Source: Gammaproteobacteria bacterium (lineage in GTDB: Bacteria; Pseudomonadota; Gammaproteobacteria; Steroidobacterales; Steroidobacteraceae). Taken from it: a stretch of DNA of 64,000 nucleotides. Both the position numbers and the translations under genes were made by a program. The stretch is from contig JANXYK010000031.1 in assembly GCA_025350055.1 (NCBI GenBank), forward strand, positions 62,001 through 126,000. Direction: 5' to 3'. Of this stretch, positions 1-7,066 are shown piece by piece (position 1 is the first letter of the stretch; every line of letters begins with the position of its first letter). The notes below the pieces were generated by a model. The model was given only the letters and a program-made list of their open reading frames with translations, had not been told where the DNA came from and did not search any database.

Positions 1-258
1 CACGATGTGGCCGCGGCCCGCCTGCTCGGCAAACCAGCGGAACGCCGGTGCCACCCAATCGCCACCGCCCATCAGCAGCAGACCCGGTGTGGTTGTGGTG
101 GCGTGCCCGGCCTGCACATCGCCTGCAGAGTAGTAGTCGTAACTGGTCGCTGGGGTGCCGGCATCCGCCGCCGAGGCAGGCGCGACGGCACTCGCGACCA
201 AGGCCAGGGCGGCAAGCGTGGCCAGCGCCAGCGGTGAATTGCGGAACAGTGTTCGCAT
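1..258 (-). CDS. Secreted peptidase S51 / cyanophycinase-like protein (3' truncated)
   Basis: Reading from the ATG at 258 towards the window edge gives 86 codons without a stop. The first ~31 residues form a signal peptide (MRTLFRN, then an Ala/Leu-rich core ending ASAAD), so the product is exported. After it come GLLLMGGGDW and AFRWFAEQAG, which resemble the start of cyanophycinase-type S51 serine peptidases, a family that cleaves cyanophycin or alpha-aspartyl peptides. The catalytic Ser/His region lies outside the window, so activity cannot be judged. It lies just upstream of yajQ on the opposite-facing side of no gene, both being minus-strand. The family call rests on a short N-terminal match only. 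Confidence 0.6.
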   Translation of the reverse strand, partial: MRTLFRNSPLALATLAALALVASAVAPASAADAGTPATSYDYYSAGDVQAGHATTTTPGLLLMGGGDWVAPAFRWFAEQAGRGHIV

Positions 259-269
259 GATGTTCTGGC

Positions 270-752
270 TCAGTCGCGGAAATTCTCGAACTGCAGCGGC
301 AGTTCAAATTCCATTTTCTTCAGCAAGGTGATCGCTGTCTGCAGGTCGTCGCGCTTCTTTCCGGAGACGCGCAGCTTGTCGCCGTTGATCTGCGCCTCGA
401 CTTTCAGTTTTGATTCCTTGATCTTCGCGACCAGTTTCTTCGCGGCGAGCTGCTCGATGCCCTGCCTGATCGTCAACGTGCGGCGCGTCTCGGCGAGATT
501 GCTTTCGACCTGGCCGAGATCAAGGCAACGCGGGTCGATGCCGCGGGCGCTGAGGCGCAGGCGCAGGATGTCGAGCAGCTGGTCGAGCTGGTACTCGCTG
601 GCGGCAAACTGCTTGACGATATAGCCCTCGAGTTCGAAGCGGGCGTTGGTGCCGCGGAAATCGTAGCGCTTCTCGAGCTCGCGCCGGGCCTGGTCCACGG
701 CGTTCTTGAGTTCGTGCGAATCCACTGTCGAAACGACATCGAATGAGGGCAT
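270..752 (-). CDS. yajQ: YajQ family nucleotide (cyclic di-GMP)-binding protein
   Basis: A 160-residue protein starting MPSFDVVSTVD and ending FENFRD, both hallmarks of the YajQ/UPF0234 family (about 160-165 residues). SKLKVEAQINGDKLRVSGK and KRDDLQ in the second half are also strongly conserved. Some members bind cyclic di-GMP and act as effectors with a transcription factor partner, while others have been linked to nucleic acid or nucleotide binding. The frame remains open to an ATG at 785, but MPSFD is the invariant family start, so 752 is chosen although no good Shine-Dalgarno precedes it. The protein is cytosolic and has no signal peptide. With the c-di-GMP-type MshE in this window it hints at c-di-GMP-rich physiology. 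Confidence 0.93.
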   Translation of the reverse strand: MPSFDVVSTVDSHELKNAVDQARRELEKRYDFRGTNARFELEGYIVKQFAASEYQLDQLLDILRLRLSARGIDPRCLDLGQVESNLAETRRTLTIRQGIEQLAAKKLVAKIKESKLKVEAQINGDKLRVSGKKRDDLQTAITLLKKMEFELPLQFENFRD

Positions 753-913
753 GGGAAGCGGACCGTAAGGGCTGGATATCGCCATTATGCACCGCTCTGC
801 GCGGCGATGGGTTATGTCAATTGCATGTACAGACCGAAACTTCCAACCGAGTCACGGGCCGCGGCGGGCCGCAGGACTACGATGCCTCGTCATCCACCTT
901 GAGCGCTTCAGCC

Positions 914-1276
914 ATGACCGCAAAACTTCAGAAGCTGCTGGTTTTTAGCTGCCTCGCCACACTCCCTTTGCTGGCCTGCGCACCGCGCGAACAGGTGGAT
1001 GCCAAACCCGCACCAGCGGCGAATGCGGCGACCATCGCGGTCGCGCAGCGCATCAGCCTCGATGGCGCCTCCGAGTTGGCAAGCGCCGTTCCGCCGGTGC
1101 TGAACAACACACCCGAGGCGCTGGCCGCGCGCGCCGCCGATGAAGTGCGCCTGCCCGATGGCACTGTGGGCGTGCGTGTCGACAAGCGCTACTACCACAC
1201 AATCGTCGTGTGCCGTCAGGCGAATGGCAGCTTCAGCACCGACTGCCCGGCGAATGCGGCAGGTGGCCAGCGATGA
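914..1276 (+). CDS. Small predicted lipoprotein
   Basis: This encodes 120 residues from the ATG at 914. The first 22 residues are a lipoprotein signal with a lipobox LLAC, so the mature protein would begin at the Cys and be anchored in the envelope. The rest (Ala/Pro-rich linker, then a segment with DGTVGVRVDKRYYHTIVVC and a second Cys pair near the C-terminus) matches no family I recognise. Its TGA stop overlaps the ATG of the downstream metalloprotease (ATGA), so the two are probably translationally coupled and work in the same compartment. An upstream in-frame ATG at 743 is rejected because it would bury the signal peptide. Confidence 0.7.
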   Translation: MTAKLQKLLVFSCLATLPLLACAPREQVDAKPAPAANAATIAVAQRISLDGASELASAVPPVLNNTPEALAARAADEVRLPDGTVGVRVDKRYYHTIVVCRQANGSFSTDCPANAAGGQR

Positions 1277-2727
1277 AAAGATCCAGCCTTTGGACGGGCC
1301 TGGTGGCGCTCAGCCTGGCAGCAACCGCGCAAGGCGCGACCATTACGATTCATGTGACCGACGGCGCGGGCGTCGGCTTCAATGATCCGACGCCCTTCAC
1401 GCCGATGGGAGGCAACAGTGCGACCACTCTGGGTCGTGCGCGCCTGAACGTCTTCAACGAGGCCGCACGGCTGTGGGGCTTGTTGATCAACAGCAACGTG
1501 CCCATCGTCGTGGATGCAAGCTTCGCCCCACTGACCTGCAGCGCCTCCAGCGGGGTGCTGGGTTCAGCCGGGCCGACCTGGGTGTTCCGCAATTTCGGCG
1601 GCGCGCCGCAGCAGAACGTGTTCTATCCCGCAGCGCTCGCCGATGCGCTGCACGGCACTGAGCTGTCTGGCACCACCGGTTCAGCCAACGCGGGTACCGA
1701 TATCTCGGCGCAGTTCAACAGCTCGATCAACGGTGACCCGACCTGCCTTGGTGGCAGCAAGTTCTATTACGGATTCGACCACCAGCTCGCAGCGCACAGC
1801 GCGCAGGGTCCGTTTGTCGCCGATCTGCTGGGTGTGGTGCTGCACGAGTTGGGCCACGGCCTCGGCTTCGTGTCGATTGTCGATCAGTCTGGCGCCGGCC
1901 TGCAGGACACGGGCGGCAGTCCGCTGCTGGGCATCTACGACCAGTTCATCTATGACGAAAGCTCGGGACATTTTTGGTCACAGATGACTGATGCGCAGCG
2001 CGCGCAGTCAGAAGTCGGCGGCGGAGCCAACGGCAACACGGGCCTGGTGTGGAATGCAGCGCACGTCAACGCACACATGGGTCGCGAGACTGCTGGCGTG
2101 AGCCTGGGAGGCCACATGCGTCTCTACGCGCCTCATACTTTCGACGCCAGTTCATCCATTTCGCATTGGGATACCAGTGCGACGCCCAACCTGCTGATGG
2201 AGCCCAACTACAACCTGGACACGGGCAACCACACCGATCTCACGGTATGCGTGCTCTACGACCTGGGCTGGACCGGCAATCATTGCCCCGACCAGCTTGC
2301 CGGCGTGACGCAATCCCTTACGGTGCAGGCCGGCGCAACGCTGGATGTCACGCTCAGCGCCAGCGGCAGCAGTGGTGGTACCTTGAGTTACGCCGTCACG
2401 GTGCAGCCGGCGCACGGCACGCTCAGCACGCTGAACGGCGCGGCACTGACCTATACGCCTGTCACCGGATTCGTCGGCAGCGATCAGTTCAGCTTCCAGG
2501 TCAGTGAAGGCGCGGTCAGCTCCGAGGATGCGGTGGTGACGATCAACGTGCAGGCCGCCACGAGCAATGTGAGTACCGCGAGCAGCAGCCCTTCCGGCGG
2601 CGGTGGGTTGATCAACGGTGGATCGCTTGCCGCGATGTTCGTTGGCCTCGCGGTCTCGCTGGCCGCGCGTCGGCGTCAGCGTGCGCTGCGCGCCTTCAGG
2701 CCGCGCGCTGCAATCCGCCCGCGATAG
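1273..2727 (+). CDS. Secreted zinc metalloprotease with Ig-like domain and GlyGly-CTERM-like tail
   Basis: A 484-residue exported protein. Residues 1-22 are a Sec signal peptide (cleavage near AQGA). HELGHGLGF at about residues 191-199 is a zinc-metallopeptidase HExxH motif extended by a downstream Gly, as in metzincin-like enzymes; a third zinc ligand is not obvious. Residues ~350-430 form a beta-rich repeat with YTPVTGFVGSDQFSF, typical of cadherin/Big_9-type modules. The C-terminus has a Gly-rich stretch, a ~16-residue hydrophobic segment and RRRQR, the layout of GlyGly-CTERM sorting signals handled by rhombosortase after type II secretion. It overlaps the lipoprotein upstream by four bases and runs 32 bases into the convergent phosphoesterase gene. 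Substrate unknown. Confidence 0.82.
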   Translation: MKRSSLWTGLVALSLAATAQGATITIHVTDGAGVGFNDPTPFTPMGGNSATTLGRARLNVFNEAARLWGLLINSNVPIVVDASFAPLTCSASSGVLGSAGPTWVFRNFGGAPQQNVFYPAALADALHGTELSGTTGSANAGTDISAQFNSSINGDPTCLGGSKFYYGFDHQLAAHSAQGPFVADLLGVVLHELGHGLGFVSIVDQSGAGLQDTGGSPLLGIYDQFIYDESSGHFWSQMTDAQRAQSEVGGGANGNTGLVWNAAHVNAHMGRETAGVSLGGHMRLYAPHTFDASSSISHWDTSATPNLLMEPNYNLDTGNHTDLTVCVLYDLGWTGNHCPDQLAGVTQSLTVQAGATLDVTLSASGSSGGTLSYAVTVQPAHGTLSTLNGAALTYTPVTGFVGSDQFSFQVSEGAVSSEDAVVTINVQAATSNVSTASSSPSGGGGLINGGSLAAMFVGLAVSLAARRRQRALRAFRPRAAIRPR

Positions 2728-3496
2728 CCTTCGCATCCGGCGACCAGTCGGCGGGCTGCCATAGCGCCAGTTGTCCGCTGCGCTCTTCCACCAGCGCAGT
2801 GCAGTTCTCCACCCAGTCGCCGGTATTGCAATAGCGCACGCCGTGCAGAGTGGTGTCCAGCGGCCGGTGGATGTGGCCACAGATGATGCCATCGAGTCCG
2901 CGGCGCGCAGCCAGGTGCGCGGCCGCATCCTCGAAGCGCTGCACGTAGCGCATTGCAGTGCCGACGCGCGATTTCAGATAGCCCGCCAGCGACCAGTAGG
3001 GATAGCCCATCAGGTGGCGCACCCGATTCACGGCGCGATTCAGGCTCACGCTCAGGTCGTAGGCGCCCGAGCCCAGCGCCGCCAGCCAGCGACTGCATTT
3101 CACGCTGCCGTCGAACTCATCGCCGTGCATCACCAGCAGTCGCTGCCCCTGCGCAGTGGTATGGATGAATTCACGGTGCACTTCGAGATTGCCGAACACC
3201 ATGGCCGCCAGATCGCGCAGTTCCTCATCGTGGTTGCCAGGCACGTAGATCACGCGCGTGCCATGCTTGGTCTTGCCGAGGATCGTGCGCAGCACGTTGT
3301 TGTGCAGCTGCGGCCAGTAAAAGCTGCGCCGCAGGCTCCACAGATCGACGATGTCGCCGACCAGGTAGAGTTCATCCATGTGCACGCGGTGCAGGAAGTC
3401 GAGCAAGGTCTGAGCCCTGCATTCACGTGCACCCAGGTGCACGTCCGACAGGAACACGCTACGCACGTGGATCGCGGGTAATTTCTGGTTTTCCAT
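2696..3496 (-). CDS. Calcineurin-like phosphoesterase, LpxH-like UDP-2,3-diacylglucosamine diphosphatase
   Basis: A 266-residue metallophosphoesterase. The metal-binding blocks of the family are all present in order: SDVHLG near residue 15, GDIVD near 48, GNHDE near 83, MHGDEFD near 120 and GHIHRP near 200. The spacing and length fit the UDP-2,3-diacylglucosamine diphosphatase (LpxH/LpxH2) group, which in lipid A synthesis hydrolyses UDP-diacylglucosamine to lipid X on the inner membrane face. The ATG at 3496 (MENQ) starts just before the first domain block; longer in-frame starts add no recognisable sequence. A different phosphomonoesterase substrate is possible, because the genome may carry a canonical lpxH elsewhere. 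Its 3' end overlaps the metalloprotease gene. Confidence 0.8.
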   Translation of the reverse strand: MENQKLPAIHVRSVFLSDVHLGARECRAQTLLDFLHRVHMDELYLVGDIVDLWSLRRSFYWPQLHNNVLRTILGKTKHGTRVIYVPGNHDEELRDLAAMVFGNLEVHREFIHTTAQGQRLLVMHGDEFDGSVKCSRWLAALGSGAYDLSVSLNRAVNRVRHLMGYPYWSLAGYLKSRVGTAMRYVQRFEDAAAHLAARRGLDGIICGHIHRPLDTTLHGVRYCNTGDWVENCTALVEERSGQLALWQPADWSPDAKAIAGGLQRAA

Positions 3497-3619
3497 GCGG
3501 GCCAGCCTGACGGCCAGCCATGGCAGCGGGATTGCAGTCAGGTTACAAAACAGTGAAATCAACCGCTTAGGAGCATAATCTTGCGTGTCACTACAGTGAC
3601 CGCCACACACGGAGGCCCC

Positions 3620-3964
3620 ATGCCAGAGATCCTGAGTTTCAAGCCGCTGCCGGCGCCGGCCGACAGTGCGCCTGCCGCAGACAAGCTGCTGAAGGGCAAT
3701 CCGCGCCAGCAGGTCTGGAACGTGCTCTCCTCGACTGACGGCCGCTTCCACGTGGGCGAGTGGGCTTCGGGCGTCGGCGCCTGGCGAGTGAATTACACCG
3801 AGTACGAGTTGTGTCACCTGCTCGAAGGCACGGTGCGGCTGGGCGCCGATGGCGAGCAGGGGCGGGTCTATCGCGCGGGCGACAGTTTCGTGATCCCGAG
3901 CGGCTTCAGCGGCGTTTGGGAAACCATTGAACCCTGCAGGAAGATCTACGCGATTTACGAATAG
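3620..3964 (+). CDS. Cupin domain protein (DUF861/Cupin_3 type)
   Basis: A 114-residue single-domain cupin from the ATG at 3620, preceded by a good Shine-Dalgarno GGAGG at 3611-3615. The beta-barrel signature is visible: EYELCHLLEGTVRL, then RAGDSFVIPSGFSGVWE and a terminal KIYAIYE, which is close to the Cupin_3/DUF861 group related to ureidoglycine aminohydrolase and ethanolamine-utilisation cupins. The usual metal-binding His residues are poorly represented, so catalysis is uncertain; it may be a small-molecule binding protein. It is a lone gene ending shortly before the terminator shared with the porin gene. Confidence 0.75.
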   Translation: MPEILSFKPLPAPADSAPAADKLLKGNPRQQVWNVLSSTDGRFHVGEWASGVGAWRVNYTEYELCHLLEGTVRLGADGEQGRVYRAGDSFVIPSGFSGVWETIEPCRKIYAIYE

Positions 3965-3975
3965 CGCCAATAAAA

Positions 3976-4005
3976 AACCCCTCGCGCCGTCAAGCGCGAG
4001 GGGTT
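3976..4005 (-). terminator. Rho-independent terminator of the porin gene
   Basis: A perfect 12-base-pair inverted repeat (AACCCCTCGCGC at 3976-3987 and its complement at 3994-4005) with a six-base loop. On the minus strand it is followed by a run of six Ts (3977-3972), the classic intrinsic terminator, 20 bases past the porin stop codon. On the plus strand the hairpin also follows the cupin stop but lacks a T run, so it would terminate that gene only weakly. Confidence 0.9.
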
Positions 4006-4025
4006 GATTGCAGAGCCGGGCAGTC

Positions 4026-5141
4026 TCAGAACTTGTACAGCGCTTGCAGCCACGCTTGCGTCAACTTGACGTCGCCGCTGGCGTCGGGTTTATAAGTATC
4101 GTAGCGACCCTCGAATCGGAACTCGAAGTTCTTGGCCGGCGCGTAGCCGAATGTCAGCGTTCCTTCGTTGACCTTCGTCTTGACACCGGTTCCGGTCGCA
4201 AAGCCGTCCTTGTCTTCCAGGTACTCGGCGCGGAACGAGGTTCGCCACGTGTCGTTGATGGCGTAATTCAGGTATCCCGCGACGCCGTACCAATTCGCGG
4301 AGCCAGTACCGGCACCGGACGCGTTCTCCTGTTGATCCCAATCCGCATTGACCACGACGGTCAGCTTTGGCGAGGCTGTCCAGGTACCTACGACGTCGAA
4401 GAGCACGCGCTTGCCGACTACGTTCGCGGCGCCAACCGCAAAGTCATAGTCACCGTAGTAGCCAGCGGCAGTCAATGCGAAGGCTTTTGAAGGCGTCAGA
4501 GTCAAACCGACTTCCGCTGTCTTGCCGCCCTTCGCCGACGAACCGTCGATGTTCCAGCCGTTGTTCACGCCAAGCGTAAAGGTTGCCTTGTCACTGGCTG
4601 CGTAGGCGACACGCGCCCCCACATGGGTGACTGGCTCCATGTACCAGAACAGCAATGAGCGGGTAATGTTCACGTTGCCGGTGGGCGCCGCCACTTCGGC
4701 GCCGGCCAGTGTGGTGAACTTGCCCGCGTATACCGTGGTTTTGCCGCTGACGTATTGCACGAAGGCCTGCATCACATTGAAGCTGCTGGTGCTTCCGGCA
4801 GTGCTGCAGGGCAGGTATCCCGGGGCGTAGCAACCATTGCCGGCTTCCGTACCCGCGACTGCGTTCACCAGCGCGCCAAAGCCCGAGGTCGGCAGGTAAG
4901 CAAGTGACAGCGAAGCTTGATTCAGCGCGAATGTGTTTGTATCCACCGAGCTGCCTGAAGGCGGCGATGCCGACAAATAGGAATAGGTGCCGTCGACGTA
5001 GCCGGTCGCCGTGATGCCTGAGGAGGCGAGCACATCCGACAGCGTGGGTGCAGCGGGCTTCGCATCCTCAGCCAGCGCGGTGCTGGCCGCGGCGACCAGG
5101 AGCAGCGACAGCGTTGCTGCGGATTTTCCAGTCATGCGCAT
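4026..5141 (-). CDS. Outer-membrane beta-barrel porin (bbp2/OmpL-like)
   Basis: A 371-residue exported protein with a Sec signal peptide (cleavage after STALA). The mature part is made of alternating amphipathic strands such as GITATGYVDGTYSYL, FNVMQAFVQY, VYAGKFTTLAGAEV and LLFWYMEPVTHVGARVAY, and it ends in Phe, the C-terminal signal for BAM insertion. The pattern and length fit the putative porin-2/OmpL-like family (DUF1597). The start ATG at 5141 has a GGGAGA Shine-Dalgarno seven bases upstream. It is monocistronic, with a strong terminator downstream and a ~390-base upstream region carrying an inverted repeat. The solute it passes is unknown. Confidence 0.85.
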   Translation of the reverse strand: MRMTGKSAATLSLLLVAAASTALAEDAKPAAPTLSDVLASSGITATGYVDGTYSYLSASPPSGSSVDTNTFALNQASLSLAYLPTSGFGALVNAVAGTEAGNGCYAPGYLPCSTAGSTSSFNVMQAFVQYVSGKTTVYAGKFTTLAGAEVAAPTGNVNITRSLLFWYMEPVTHVGARVAYAASDKATFTLGVNNGWNIDGSSAKGGKTAEVGLTLTPSKAFALTAAGYYGDYDFAVGAANVVGKRVLFDVVGTWTASPKLTVVVNADWDQQENASGAGTGSANWYGVAGYLNYAINDTWRTSFRAEYLEDKDGFATGTGVKTKVNEGTLTFGYAPAKNFEFRFEGRYDTYKPDASGDVKLTQAWLQALYKF

Positions 5142-5534
5142 GAATCCATCTCCCTTGTGGGATCGAAAAGTGAATTGCTCAACTGCGGGCGCCGCAGGCC
5201 TCAGCCCTCGGCACCTGTGCTGTACAAAGCATCCGCCGTGCCAAGCGCGTCGTACGGGCGCATCGCTTCAGTCTGGGTGGCAGGCAGCAGGGCTAATTGC
5301 CCGATAAGACATTGATTGGATTCACGAATGATTATTTGCAGGCGCTGCAGCAGCACGCCGTTGCGAGTATCAATGGTGCGTAGTTACAACGATTGCAACG
5401 TCCTAACCCCATGCGAGCTTTAGCAGTTCGCACCAAATCGGCCAATGAGCCTTGCCGCCTGCACCGGCGCAGAGCGTTGAGCGCAAAGCTGGGCAGTGCA
5501 CTACCCGTAGCGCGCGCAACGCACGCGAAGCGCC
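5142..5534. other. Intergenic region upstream of the porin gene
   Basis: A 393-base non-coding stretch between the porin start and the transaminase stop; both genes are on the minus strand. It is more AT-rich in its middle (about 5305-5400) than the flanks, which fits a promoter region for the porin. I find an inverted repeat at 5383-5399 (listed separately) and an AATAAT on the minus strand at 5331-5336 that could serve as a -10 box, but no matching -35. No ORF here looks like a gene. Confidence 0.5.
5383..5399. promoter_or_regulatory. Inverted repeat, possible operator upstream of the porin gene
   Basis: GTTACAA-CGA-TTGCAAC: two seven-base half-sites matching at six of seven positions around a three-base centre. 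It lies about 240 bases upstream of the porin ATG, in the AT-richer part of the intergenic region. A dimeric regulator site is plausible, but the regulator is unknown and the distance is long. Confidence 0.35.
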
Positions 5535-6842
5535 TCAGGGCGTGGCGCGGATCGCGTCGGCGAGTATCGAGAACAGCTGATCGATCTCAGCCGTGGTGAT
5601 CGTGAGCGGAGGCGAGAAGGCCAGCACGTTGCCGGTCGCGCGGGCCAGCAGTCCGCGCTGGAAGCAGGCACGGAAGACATCATAGGCGCGCGTCGGCGCA
5701 CGCGCGGGTTCAGGCGCGAATTCGAAGGCGGCGATCAGTCCGTCGTTGCGGATGTCGATCAGGCCGGGCAGGCCCTTGAGCGCATGTGCGCCAGCTTCCC
5801 AATGTGCGGCCAGCGAAGCGGCACGCTCCGGCAATTTTTCACGCTCGAAGATGTCGAGCGTCGCGAGTGCCGCGGCGCAGGCCACCGGATGCCCGGTGTA
5901 GGTATAGCCGTGGTACAGATCGATGTCATTGCGCGGACCCTGCATGAAGGCCTCGTGGATCTCGTGCCGTACCAGCACGGCGCCCATCGGAATCACGCCG
6001 TTGCTGACGCCCTTGGCGAGCGTGATCATGTCGGCCTGGATGCCGTAGCGCTCGGCGGCGAACCAGGCGCCAGTGCGGCCAAAGCCGGTGATGACCTCAT
6101 CGAGGATCAGCAGCAAACCGTGCTGCGTGCACAACTCGCGCAGGCGCTTCAGATAACCGATCGGCGGCAGTAGTACACCAGTCGAACCGGCGATCGGCTC
6201 GACGATGACCGCGGCAATACGCTCGGCTCCGTGCACACGGATGATGCGCTCGAGGTCATCGGCGAACTCGACGCCATGCTGCGGCAGGCCGCGCGAAAAG
6301 GCGTTGCGTTCGAGATCGAGTGTGTGGCGCAGGTGCGCGGCAGGCATCAGCACGGTCTGCCAGGCTTCGCGATTCTTCGGGATGCCGCCCACCGCCATGC
6401 CGCCAAAACCGACACCGTGGTAGGCGCGCTCGCGCCCGACCAGCAGCGTGCGCTGCTTTTGGCCGCGTACCTGGTGGTAGGCGAGGGCGATCTTGAGCGC
6501 CGAATCGACTGCCTCGGAGCCGGAGTTCGCGAGGAACACATGCTCGAGGCCCTTTGGGGCATGCCTGACCAGCCGAGCTGCCAGTTCGAAGGCCAGTGGA
6601 TGACCCATGTTGAATGTCGGCGCGAAATCCATGGTCTCGAGTTGGCGTGCCACCGCGTCGCGGATTTCCGTGCGGCCGTGACCGGCATTCACGCACCACA
6701 GGCCGGCCGTGCCATCGAGGATGCGACGGCCGTCGCTGCTCTCGTAGTACACGCCCGCGGCCTTGGTCAGCATGCGCGGCGCATCGCGGAACAGCCGGTT
6801 GGGGGTGAAGGGCATCCAGAAGGCGGAAAGATCATTGAGCAT
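5535..6842 (-). CDS. Omega-amino acid:pyruvate aminotransferase (class III, BauA/SpuC-like)
   Basis: A 435-residue class III PLP aminotransferase. The N-terminal [11 protein letters not shown], followed by [16 protein letters not shown], is characteristic of beta-alanine/omega-amino acid:pyruvate transaminases. [14 protein letters not shown] holds the cofactor-binding Asp, and the Lys in TLAKGVSNG (about residue 277) forms the Schiff base. Such enzymes transfer an amino group from beta-alanine, putrescine-type diamines or 4-aminobutyrate to pyruvate. It diverges from a relic of puuC by 35 bases, the classic partner of the spuC/puuC pair, and the puu/pot genes lie 6 kb away, so a role in putrescine or GABA transamination is likely. 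Exact substrate not determined. Confidence 0.87.
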   Translation of the reverse strand: MLNDLSAFWMPFTPNRLFRDAPRMLTKAAGVYYESSDGRRILDGTAGLWCVNAGHGRTEIRDAVARQLETMDFAPTFNMGHPLAFELAARLVRHAPKGLEHVFLANSGSEAVDSALKIALAYHQVRGQKQRTLLVGRERAYHGVGFGGMAVGGIPKNREAWQTVLMPAAHLRHTLDLERNAFSRGLPQHGVEFADDLERIIRVHGAERIAAVIVEPIAGSTGVLLPPIGYLKRLRELCTQHGLLLILDEVITGFGRTGAWFAAERYGIQADMITLAKGVSNGVIPMGAVLVRHEIHEAFMQGPRNDIDLYHGYTYTGHPVACAAALATLDIFEREKLPERAASLAAHWEAGAHALKGLPGLIDIRNDGLIAAFEFAPEPARAPTRAYDVFRACFQRGLLARATGNVLAFSPPLTITTAEIDQLFSILADAIRATP

Positions 6843-6877
6843 GGCGGTTCACAGGCAATTCAGGTGAAAATACGCGG

Positions 6878-7066
6878 ATGCCCAATGTATCCCAGACCAT
6901 CGATTGGCACCAGCGAGCCCGCGACCTGAAAGCCGCACACCGCGCCGCGCGGGCACTGCGCGCCGGCGTCGTCTATGTGAATTGCTACGATGCCGATGAC
7001 ATCACCGTGCCCTTCGGTGGCTACAAATACACCAAACTGAAAACGACCTGGATCGACCTGACGTGA
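6878..7066 (+). pseudogene. Relic of puuC-like aldehyde dehydrogenase with two internal in-frame deletions
   Basis: A 62-codon open frame assembled from three separate parts of a ~495-residue gamma-glutamyl-aminobutyraldehyde dehydrogenase. It has the N-terminal [10 protein letters not shown], then the near-C-terminal [16 protein letters not shown] with VPFGGYK, then the extreme C-terminus [12 protein letters not shown]. The whole catalytic core (Glu and Cys) and the usual QSG block after FGGYK are gone. Both junctions keep the reading frame. Its TGA overlaps the GTG of rlmKL (GTGA), so although it cannot be an enzyme it may still act as a translated leader for rlmKL. It sits back-to-back with the transaminase that normally partners puuC. 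Confidence 0.8.
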
